NCBI GenBank assembly: GCA_019787685.1
Contig: JAHNUO010000033.1
Span: 186,001-250,000 of the forward strand
Source: Chiua virens
Taxonomy: Eukaryota; Basidiomycota; Agaricomycetes; Boletales; Boletaceae
Direction of reading: 5' to 3'
DNA: 64,000 nucleotides
Under the pieces are notes generated by a model. It was given only the letters and a program-made list of their open reading frames with translations. It searched no databases and had not been told where the DNA came from. Position numbers and translations under genes: made by a program. Each line of letters opens with the position of its first letter. The first letter of the stretch is position 1. Positions 48,285-57,341 of the stretch are shown here, piece by piece.

Positions 48285-49848
48285 CAGTGAGCAACAAAAC
48301 TGATGCAATATTTGTAGCATTTTGATTGAAGCATGAATATTGAGAGCCCTGTTGATGCTAGATCTCTTAACCTAGGTACCATTGGAAAGCCCTGATCAGG
48401 GGCTTTCCAATGGTATATGGGTTTATTATGTAATTCTTACTATATCGCGAAATATTTCAAAATTGGTGTGAGGTACTCATTGCATTAGTTTTGTTGCTGA
48501 CACTCTAAAGTACTCAAAATGCATATTGCAAGTGGTTATTGCATAAGCAATGGATCATGTGACATGCAATAAGTTCAACATGATATAAACACACACACAC
48601 ACTATCACTTTGTCCACAACCACCATCATGAAATCTCTTTCAGTTGATTAAAACTCATCATATTATCTCTCTCTTGGAATTGGGACAATTAACCCATCAA
48701 ATTGCTTAATCTACTGGTCTCAACCAATCTACTATTAGTAGACTCAGGTCCAAATATCTTCCCAACCTACCCAAAGCCTCTGGTGGTCATCCTTCCATCA
48801 TTTCTCCTACTGATATATGTCATGCTATTCATCTTATTGGATCTGGGAAGGCCAAGAATGCAGTTCAGGTGACCAAAACACTTCAAGAAGTGAAGAACCA
48901 TTCTATCTCCCCCCTGACCATCCACCACCACTTGAAGAAAGCTGGGATGAAGGCTGTAGTGAAGCAAAAATGCCCTCTTCTTACCCAGCATCATAGGAGA
49001 GCAAGGATGGACTTTGCTCTAAGCCATCAGCATTGGACTGTTGAGGACTAGAAGCGAGTTATATGGTCAGATGGCAGGAAATGGGCATGGAAAAGGGCAG
49101 GAGAGGGTCTTAGTGATAGGATTGTGGAGGGAACAGTTAAGTTTAGGGGAGGATTAGTGATGCTATGGGGCTGTATGACCTGGGAAGGTGTTGGAATGGC
49201 TTGCAAGATTGATGGTAAGATGGATGCTGATCTCTATGTGCAGATTTTGGAGGATAAACTCCAAGAAACTCTGGTGGATTATAGACTTTCCCCAGAAGAC
49301 ATTATCTTCCAGCAGGATAATGACCCCAAGCACACCAGTAGGAAGGCTAGGGAGTGGCTTGATAACCATGAATTTGAGATCATGGTATGGCCTGCTCAGT
49401 CTCCAGACCTTAATCCCATAGAACATCTATGGTTTTTCCTCAAAAGAAGACTTGCAGAGTATCCTGAGCCAGCTAAGGGGATATTGGAACTTTGGGAGAG
49501 GATTAAAGTAGAATGGTATAAGATTGGAATGGAGAAGTGTCAGAGATTGATTGAGAGCATGCCTAGAAAAGTTCAGGAGGTCATCAATGCCAAAGGAGGA
49601 TACACTTCATACTAATTTGTGATACCCTTATACCAGCAACAAAACTAATGCAATGAGTACTTCACACCAATTTCGAAATATTTCGCGATATAGTAAGAAT
49701 TACATTATAAACCCATATACCATTGGAATGCCCTTGATCAGGGCTTTCCAATGGTACCTAGGTTATGGGGTCTAGCATCAACAGGGCTCTCAATATTCAT
49801 GCTTCAATCAAAATGCTATAAACATTGCATCAGTTTTGTTGCTCACTG
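48285..49848 (+). mobile_element. Tc1-like element C inside repeat D
   Basis: The ends are CAGTGAGCAACAAAACTGAT and its near-complement, flanked by TA on both sides (48283-48284 and 49849-49850). The arms are long inverted repeats of about 200 bp that include a 20-bp self-complementary piece, GGAAAGCCCTGATCAGGGCT. It is related to element A (same outer 18 bp and similar transposase) but has different inner arms. Confidence 0.88.
48628..49615 (+). pseudogene. Tc1-like transposase, several stops and a catalytic-domain deletion
   Basis: The frame starts MKSLSVD followed by a stop and is out of frame through the first helix-turn-helix. It is readable again from LPKASGGHPSIISPTDICHA (about 48766) and from 48869 (TKTLQEVKNHSISPLTIHHH). 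A tag stop falls in the VED-W-K-R position at 49052. The segment between WSD and the next SDGRKWAWK is missing compared with element A: the read is WSDGRKWAWKRAGEGLSDR, a 30-bp loss between two similar SD-coding stretches. Downstream is open: QQDNDPKHTSRK, WPAQSPDLNPIEHLWFF, and the tail QEVINAKGGYTSY. It is non-functional. Confidence 0.82.
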
Positions 49849-50100
49849 TATCTATTCCTCCTCATGTCTATGATGCAATTACATTTACATTCCATGGCTA
49901 TGTATTGTAGATCCATATACCCTATACCCATTCAAACCCTTGTCCCATAGCATAGCATATCTGTAGATTTAGTTTACACTTGTACAAACAGTAGAAAAGT
50001 ATCAAAGGGACATCCCCAACTTACTGAAGGACCCAGTCTTGTCCTTCTGGAGTTTCCCCAAGCCTTTCTAGTCACACACAGACTCACTTTCATTGTCCTT

Positions 50101-50449
50101 CTAGCTGTTTCACATACCAAGATTAATCCAGACACCACCCAGTGCTAGTATGCGGTGGATGACATGAAGGTAATTTATGATATTCTTTGCCTATCAACAA
50201 GAGTGGAGTGACACCTGTATCATTTGGATAGTTGGAAGCCCCCTTACTGTGTCAATGAAGAAGCAAGTAAGCACAGGGCCCCATTATCCAGCATCAGGTT
50301 CACTTTCACCCATGTCTTCTGTGCCATATATCTCTTCAAAGTCACCTGCAGTCAAGTTGCAGCAAGAAAGACATCCAAGGAGTACAGATGTTCGTGCACC
50401 TGCTACCAAGGAGAAGTTTGACCTGGGGGGTAAATCAGAAGGAAGAACA
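50101..50449. other. Junction zone between transposon-rich and gene-like halves
   Basis: Plus-strand frames at 50177-50470 and 50224-50421 have no recognised motif. At about 50450 similarity to the WD40 paralogues starts abruptly, so this stretch replaced the missing 3' part of WD40-1. Confidence 0.4.
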
Positions 50450-52011
50450 TCAGGCAATGAGCTCTTCTGAGTCGCGACGGCGTTCCTCGAGTTCCTTGTT
50501 CACAGCGGCGAGCTCTTCTGCTTTGGTGGCATCAGAGCATTTCCAATGGTCCACGTCAGCAGTAAGGGCGTTAATTTGGCAATCTTTGGCTTTAATGGAT
50601 GATTTCAATGTCTCCAGCTCCTTTTGAGCCAAAGCAAATTTGCGTGACCACTCCTCGTGGCAGCCTTGGAGTACTGTAAGTTGATCCTTCAGTTCCTGCA
50701 TGGCTTTCTTGAGGTCGGTGATCTCTGTGTGTGATGGATTTGGGTGTTAGAAAACCGATGTCAGCGTGCTGATGGTCTACTAGACTGGTTTGGGTGATGC
50801 ACACACCTGCCTGTGTACGAAGTGACGCCATTCTTTCTCTGGGATCCACATTCTGGTGGATTGGAGAAATTGAGTCAATAAGGGACATATATATACAAGG
50901 CCTATGCAGGTACGCTTACATTATGAACATAGTTAGGAGGGAGGACATCACCGAGGTTCCGAACGGTGATTGTCTTGCTATGACCGATTGCAATGTCGTA
51001 GTTTTCTGGAATCGCCATTGTCCAGATGAAGTCATTGTAGTCGATGTCGGACCCAATTTTCATGTGCCTCATCACATCCCAGAATGATATTGATGAGTTG
51101 CCTGAGGCCACGATGCAGCTGCGATCGTTTGGCAGAGCAATGCAACCCCATTTTTCCGCGTCATCTATGCGGATGGGCCATCGTAAGAGTGTTTGTGCGG
51201 TGGATATTTCAAGATAGTGGATTTTACCATCACGAGAGATGATGTAGAGGTGTGTGTCGTTGTTCCATGCAAGGCATTGATTGAAAGTTGAGCCAGGTTG
51301 GATTGGGAATTCGCAGAGGAGACAGCCATCATCGCTATTGTAAACACGAATGGATCGATCCCAGGCAGTGGTAGCGAGAAGACGCCCGTCCGGTGAAAAT
51401 TTGACCGCAACCACAGTGGAGGCATGTCGTAGTGTCAGCAGTCGCTCACCCATCGCTCGCTTCCAGATGCAGGCAGTGCGATCATCCGATCCGCTAGCAA
51501 TTTTAGTCCCATCTGGCAAGATATCCACCCCAATAACTCCTCCTCGGTGTCCTCTCCTCTCACCCACCTGCTCGTGGCTCTCCACACCCCACACCGACAC
51601 ATCTCCCCAACCCGATCCGCCTACAATCCACTTCCCATCACTTGATACAGCAATGCAATTGGCCCAACCACCTACATCTATCGGCCTTGCAATTTCCTGC
51701 CCATCCTCCAATCGCCATCATTGAATTTTCTCTTCCTTTCCTCCACTCAAAATCTGTTTTCCCTCCATCAGGAACGCGACTGAATGTATGTCGCCTCTCC
51801 CATAGATCTCAATTGTCTCCTGTACATTTGGCTGACTGATCATAGCGGAGGACTCCTTCCCTTGATCTTGAACCAGGCTTCCACCTGCCTGCACAACGTC
51901 ATGGGACGTGGAACCATCATCTGACAGTTGCATTTTTGTCAGTACCGTAATTTCATCAGTCCCATCCATTGACTCACTGTTTTCCAGTTTTCCAAGTAAC
52001 GTACCAGACAT
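50450..52011 (-). pseudogene. WD40 / coiled-coil protein, paralogue 1 (3' truncated, one nonsense codon)
   Basis: On the minus strand the gene starts MSGTLLGKLENSESMDGTDE and enters a WD40 beta-propeller (IHSVAFLMEGKQILSGGKE ... IGVDILPDGTKIASGSDDRT ... VVAVKFSPDGRLLATTAWDR ... IIHYLEIS-type repeats), about seven repeats. A TGA at about 51718 stands where paralogue 3 has CGA (Arg), with the preceding CGA also changed to CAA. Two introns are supported by comparison. The first (donor GTAAGC after YVHN near 50914, acceptor CCACCAG near 50850) contains in-frame stops, so it must be spliced. The second runs from GTGTGTGC to CACACAG. The coiled coil begins MQELKDQLTVLQGCHEEWSR and stops at SEELIA (50450), where homology ends. 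It also carries about 37 extra codons (from LSDDGSTSHDVVQ) absent from the other two paralogues. Confidence 0.8.
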
Positions 52012-52014
52012 TTG

Positions 52015-52200
52015 CGGCTAGGTGGATGGTGACAGAAAATAGGATATGTGGCGCTTTTTTGTACAGCCTACATGTGCCTTATCAGATCACATCCGATCGC
52101 ACTATGCCCTATGCCCTTGATGCTTGTTCCTGCCTGGTCATCACAGCCAATGAATTTCTAATCAAGACGATACCACGATGCCAATGAGAATCCTGTTCAA
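52015..52200 (-). promoter_or_regulatory. Conserved 5' flank of the WD40 paralogues (copy 1)
   Basis: The segment GATGGTGACAGAAAATAGGA ... GCCTGGTCATC ... AATCAAGACGATACCA is shared with the 5' flanks at about 54600-54780 and 59805-60010. It shows that the promoter was duplicated with the gene. I see no specific element that I can name with confidence. Confidence 0.6.
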
Positions 52201-52369
52201 GTTATGTATCATAAATACAGGGGGATGGGAGTATCAAATCGCTGAGTGGATTCGTGGTCTATTGACAGCATCAGTTATGCCTTAGATAACATGAGTGCTG
52301 GGAGTTAGATCACAGCAGTTATATCATCCCATCAAAATAGTCCACGAAATCGTCAATAAATGAGTTCAC

Positions 52370-54594
52370 CTACAATGCATCCGCACACCACACCTCAATC
52401 TTGCCCTCTGACTTCCTATTCCCATTCTCCCTTGCCGTCTCGATCGCGAGCTTGAAATCATCCTGGTCGCGCAGCGTAATCTTGGTTCCGTCTTCGTCCA
52501 TAAACTTCATCCCCAATTCCGTCAACAACATCCCAAACTTGGTCGTCACCCGCTCGACGAACTCGTCAAACGATGTGAGTGGCGACGTCGTCATACCATG
52601 CACGTTGCCCTGGTAGTGCAGCTGCGAAAGGCATTGGACACACATTGATACTGGAATGTGGGACGTACCTTGACCCAGATGGTCCCCATCTCCAACTCGT
52701 CATTGACGAACCTGTCATCGTTCTCATCATCGTAGACCAGTATGTGATGCACTGTGGGGCGGCGGATCAGCTTGCGGCAGATCCCATTTGAGACGCTCCT
52801 GCCCACGTTTGGACCGCTCACGTTCACCGCACTTGGAGTAGGTTCAATGACAACCATGTCTGTGCCCAAGCTCTGGTTCAGATCCGTGGCCATGTGTGGC
52901 CCATTCATCGTAGTCACATTCACAGCCCTCAAGGGTGCCCAAGCGTCCCCAGAGCTCGAGCTCATATTATTTGACGTCCTAGCAGGGCTGAGCACAGGTT
53001 GTATGCACGCGAGTAATTTTTGTTGTTCCCATGCCTGGGGTTGCAGTTGCTGATCCACACATGCATCTGCCTCGGTAATGAAATTCTGCACGGGAAACAG
53101 TGTGGACCAACTTTGTTCGACGACGGACTTGAGATGCTCGTCATACCATTCCTGGATCTGGATGGTTTGGGATTGGGAAAATTGCAGTCCCTGGCACACG
53201 GCGACAAGCTCTTCTGCTTTGGCAGCATCGGAGCGCTTCCAGTGGTCTATGTCAGCAGCAAGGGCATCAATTTGGAGATCTTTGGCTTTATTGGATGATT
53301 TAAACGTCTCAAGGTCCTTTTGTGCCGAGGCGAGTTTGTGCGACTGCGCCTCATGGTGGTCCTGGAGCAATGCAAGTTGATCCTTAACTTCCCACACGGC
53401 TGCCTTGTGGTCAGTCATCTCTTCATCTGATGGATTCAGGTCAAAAATCGGTGTCAGCCTGAGCATGCTGATGATCTAGACTAGTTTGGGTGATGCATGC
53501 ACCTGCCTGTATACGAAGTGACGTCATTCTTTGTCCGGGATCCACATTCTGGTGGAATGGAGAAACTGAGTCAATAAGGGACATACAAGGTCTATCCAGG
53601 TACACTTACATTATAAACATAGTTAGGAGGGAGGATATCACCGAGGTTCTAAATGGTGATTTTCTTGCCGTGACCGATTGCAATGTCGTAGTTTTCTGAA
53701 ATTGCAATTGTCCAGATGAGGCCATCATGGTTGATGTTGGACCCAATTTTCATACATGTCATCAAATCCCAGAACGATATCGAAGAATGGGCAGAGGCTG
53801 CAATGAAGCTATGATTGTTTGGCAGAGTGATGCACCCCCGTTTTTCCATGCCGTTGGTGCGGATGGGCCACTGTGAGTGTGTTTCTCCAATGGAGACATC
53901 AAGGTAGTGGATTATACCGTCACGAGAGATGACGTAGAGGTGTGTGTCGTCGTTCCACGCAAGGCATTGATTAAAAGTTGAGCCAGGTTGGATTAAGAAT
54001 TCTTGGAGGAGATGGCCATCCTCACTGTGGTAGATACGAATAGAGTGACCCCAGGCAGTGGTAGCGAGAAGACATCCATCCGGTGAGAATTTGACTGCAG
54101 CCACCCACTTGTCATGTTGTAGAGTCAGTAGTTGCTTGCCCATCGACTGCGCCCAGATACAGGCGGTCTTGTCAGGTGATCCGCTAGCGATTTTGGTTCC
54201 ATCTTGGGAGATGTCCACAGCATACACTCCTCCTGTGTGTCCTTTCATCTCTCTCACCTGCTCGTGCCTCTCCACACTCCACACCAACACAGGTCCCCAC
54301 TCCGAACCGCCCATGATCCACTTCCCATCACTCGATACAGCAATGGCATTGGCCCAAATCCCCACATCTATTGGCCTTGCAACTTCCCTCCCATCTCCCA
54401 ATCGCCATCGTCAAATTTTCCCTTCTTTTCCTCCACTCAAAATGTGTTTTCCCTCCATCAGGAACACGACTGAATGTATGTCACCTCTCCCATTGATCTT
54501 GATTGTCACTTGAATTTCTGTCAGTGCTGTAATTTCATTGGTCCCATCCATTGACTCACTGTTCTCTGGTTTTCTGGTAACCTACGAAACTTTT
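52370..54594 (-). pseudogene. Chimeric WD40 / coiled-coil / PB1 gene: WD40 paralogue 2 fused to the 3' half of NoxR
   Basis: From 5' to 3' on the minus strand there is a WD40 propeller homologous to paralogue 3, a coiled coil (TDHKAAVWEVKDQLALLQDH ... IQEWYDEHLKSVVEQS), then FITEADAC. After that the sequence switches within a few bases (about 53052-53058) to NoxR: QPQAWEQQKLLACIQPVLSP, the YDDENDD linker, and after a 47-nt intron (52668-52622, same position and length as in NoxR) the PB1 domain LHYQGNVHGM ... DEDGTKITLRDQDDFKLAIE. The last exon is 252 nt, exactly as in NoxR. The propeller part is broken: the start region has lost ATG and frame, one base is missing near 54408 giving a TGA, and TAG replaces CGG near 53651. 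The frame 53466-52669 plus 52621-52370 is open for 349 codons (coiled coil, linker, PB1). Both PB1 signatures, the N-terminal Lys of IWVKLHYQ and the acidic OPCA loop, are kept. Whether any of it is expressed is unknown. Confidence 0.8.
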
Positions 54595-55225
54595 TTCGGC
54601 TGGGTGGACGGTGACAGAAAATAGGATATGTGGAAGTCTATTCACAAGAGCGCTTTTTTGCACAGCCTACACGTGTCTCTTTATCGGATCACGTCAGCAT
54701 GCTTGAGTTTCCGCCTAGTCATTGCAGGTAATGAGTTCTAATCAAGACAATGCCATGATGGTAACGAAAATCCGTCCATTAGATATCAATAAAGGTTGAG
54801 GAAGAGCAGAAGGCAACGGGGACATCAAGTCGCTGAGTGGATTCATGGTCTGTTGACAGTCATCACTCATTCATCGCTGCTCATGCCCTCGCTCGCTCAT
54901 TCAACACCATCCCAAACCACCCAGGAAGTCTTTCGGTTTCCGACCCAGCCTCCCGTGCTCCTTTCAGGTCCCCCAACTGCGTGTATCTGCCGTCGACCTT
55001 ACCAAGGACCCCTATGTTGCACGTACACAGCATCTTACTTGCATGACCCTGGTACCACCCCCATCGCCGGCGTCGAGGTTGCAAACACCCATATTAACTT
55101 GAACATCAAGCCCTCAGCTTTGGCAATTCTGCGTGTGTTTTTACCCTTCATCCAGCTGTCTTGCTGATCACGATCTGTTGGATTGATGGTGGTTCTTTAC
55201 TGGTCAGGCTGCTCGGAATTCACAT
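54595..55225. repeat. Duplicated 5' flank and spacer (matches 59.8-60.3 kb)
   Basis: The 5' flank of WD40 paralogue 2 (GGTGACAGAAAATAGGATAT, then AATGCCATGATGGTAACGAA) is followed by GACATCAAGTCGCTGAGTGG and later ATCGCCGGCGTCGAGGTTGC ... TTGAACATCAAGCCCTCAG ... CTGGTCAGGCTGCTCGGAAT. The same order recurs at 59805-60290. A stretch at about 54860-55050 is extra here. The spacer contains a frame shared by both copies (GLMFKLIWVF versus GLMFRLLWAF on the minus strand), perhaps a gene remnant that I do not recognise. Confidence 0.65.
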
Positions 55226-55299
55226 CCATATGCAAACTGCTATGTCCAACCATCTTCTACCCTCAATATTCACCACATACTTCGGTCGACAGTAGAGGA

Positions 55300-56160
55300 G
55301 TCTCCCGGCCGCCATTCTGGTGTACATTCGCCTCTCAAGGCTTCCATCAAGGGCAACATGTAGTCAACGACCCTCTTGTCTTTCTTCGCATCTGGATCAC
55401 CATCTCTACCACATCTCTTTGGATGATAATGTTGTGCAACATCGTCAGGACCCAGTCTTCGCCCAGAGACACACCTCTATGGAGATCATATGTCAGTTTC
55501 GGCCGTGTCCCTGCCTCACGTTCCAGCGCAACGACTGAAATTAAGGCCCGTATCGTCTCGTTCAGGTTCAATCAAGGAACATGGCCTCATGATCCGTAGT
55601 TTCATACCGAGCAGTTACTCTGAATACCTCCGTCGCCCTCGAAGTGAATGAAGTGGTGCCGCGATAATGGCCGATAGGAAATGGGTTGCTGATGCTGACA
55701 GAGCTGCGAATGCGTCGCAAGACCTTTCCTCGTCCAAATCAAGTAGGTATTCGATCACCTCGTAATGGCCGGCTGAGATGACTGTTCAGACCCAGAGCTC
55801 AAGCCTCCTTCTCTTGTTCTCACCAGCTTCACTGAGAATCGATCTACTCCCCACAAGAAAGTTAGGGCCGGTCTCAAAAGAGTATTCCCTGACACTCATT
55901 ACGAGCTGAAATTGGCGATCGCCATGGATGAGGTACGTCCACTCCTCACTTGAGAACGTCTGTGTGCCAGTGGATACCATCCAGCGGACTTTTTTGTAGA
56001 GCAATGAGCGACCACACGCATGCTGAGAGCCATGCTATTTGTGTTGTATTCGCATCGACAACATCCAAGGTCGCGGACACTGCTGCTCCAAACCCAAAAT
56101 GTAGATGTGACCATGTAATTCCTACGTGACTTACTTTTACCTAGGTAACTTTCTCTCAAG
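55300..56160 (-). pseudogene. Unknown gene fragments, one ankyrin-like, inserted between duplicated segments
   Basis: Three minus-strand blocks have protein-like composition. The 55786-56004 block includes RWMVSTGTQTFSSEEWTYLI. The next block, around 55620-55780, reads ISAGHYEVIEYLLDLDEE, like an ankyrin repeat helix pair. The 55347-55571 block reads NETIRALISVVALEREAGTR. The stretch has no counterpart in the matching spacer at 60.1-60.3 kb, so it was inserted there, or lost here from the other copy. I cannot name the gene. The ankyrin similarity rests on one short motif. Confidence 0.35.
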
Positions 56161-56204
56161 ACTGCACAAGCAAGCGAGTATGATTTTGCGTGTAGTAGAC
56201 AGTG

Positions 56205-56850
56205 CCGGGTGACTCGGAAACCAAAGCTTTCAATTGACGAACATCGAGAGAAAACGAAGGCGACGCGGTCGGCAAATGCACGACCGAAACCATGGCGCCT
56301 AGCTCATCAAACACATCAAGTTAGTCCCCTCTTATTCTCCGCATCCGCTCACGCCCCCCAGCAGCTAGGCTACATCTGTATCGCACTCGCAATCCTGATG
56401 ATGGTGCCCGACAACCAAGAATGACATACTGCATACACCGTCACCGTCGATTACAAGCATGGTACATCCCCCTTCGCACGCCCGTGTTACACACCATGAC
56501 CGACCCGGGTAGGTACCACCGCAGGCATATCTGCATGCGATCGGTCCCTCAGCGTTCGGAAACTCATCGATCCCGCTGTCATCCCCTCGGATTTTACATA
56601 AGGCCACATGGTGCCCCTTCGCGCACGCCACGGCGGCGTATTGGAATGTAGGGAGGCCAGTGTCGATTTGTGCAGGCTTACACAGCAACCCGAGGGCGGC
56701 GTCCTGTGTGAACTCGTGAATGAGGACGAGATGGGGACGACTCGGATGGCGCGTCGGGACGACTGTAGGACGTTCGCGGACGAGCAGAATCTCAACATGA
56801 TCAGCGTGGAGATGCTCGCAGCGTATAGAAAGTCTCTCTATGTCCTATAG
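56205..56850 (+). pseudogene. RIB3: RIB3-like 3,4-dihydroxy-2-butanone-4-phosphate synthase, decayed (copy A)
   Basis: The plus strand follows the order of fungal DHBP synthase, the riboflavin-pathway enzyme acting on ribulose-5-phosphate. It has DEHRE plus, after a 1-nt insertion, NEGD (the acidic catalytic loop DDEDRENEGD in the family), CTTETMA, then an intron and YICIAL. Next come MVPDNQE, TAYTVTVDYKHG, and an intron GTACATCC..GGGTAG at about 56460-56510. The remainder is TTAGISACDRSLSVRKL, GHMVPLRARHGGVLECR, SVDLCRLTQQPEGGVLCELV and RRDDCRTFADEQNLNMISVE. Stops interrupt it: TGA after DNQE (where CGA, Arg, is expected) and TAA after DFT. Frameshift plus two stops make it a relic. Its introns show it derives from a gene and not from a cDNA. 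Confidence 0.75.
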
Positions 56851-57341
56851 ATGCTCGCTCGCAACCACACAGGATGTAACTTCAAACGTTGTAGGCAATG
56901 CCCGTTATCTACATCACTATGCATTGGCCTTGACGATCTGCGTAGACATTATGATATTAACTGCTCAGTGGCAAGGAACCCACTGACATTGCGAACATTG
57001 ATCTGGTCGCAAGTGGTTGGATATTCAGTATACTGTTTGATTATCCATTCGCTTATCATTGAGAGGGCAATCTACCCGTTCTTCTCAGGAGTGACGTCCA
57101 GTGTAACCCAGTAGAGCATTGACAAAGCACAGCAAGATAACATTCGGATCTACAAGTGAAAATGGTATGGTCCGGGAACATCGCTGGAATGTAGTGGCTA
57201 CGACTCAAACACAATAGGTGATCAACTTGGAACAAAAGAGCGTGTACTGCAGGAAACGAGAGACGGAAAGAAATGGATTTGAGACAGAGACGTTGACAAG
57301 GAACTTCTGAGACGACGACGGTACTACACCAATCTCACGTC
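56851..57341. other. Spacer between RIB3 relic and WD40-3
   Basis: No gene recognised. It includes the 3' flank of WD40-3 (minus strand). Confidence 0.45.

Larger units (their letters stand above)
47966..50100 (+). repeat. Dispersed LTR-like repeat D, copy 3, split by a Tc1-like insertion
   Basis: The left part (47966-48284) begins TGTTACAATCACACAATATA and matches the reverse copy at 5.2-5.7 kb. The right part resumes at 49849 with TATCTATTCCTCCTCATGTC and continues through CATAGCATATCTGTAGATTT, CAGTAGAAAAGTAT and TCCTTCTGGAGTTTCCCC. Removing the Tc1-like element and one TA restores the order found in copy 1. Confidence 0.7.

Noticed and set aside
53490..54513. Plus-strand frames opposite the WD40 paralogues (also 51350-51724, 59263-59715)
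   Set aside because: They are antisense shadows that recur in all three paralogues because the coding strand is conserved.
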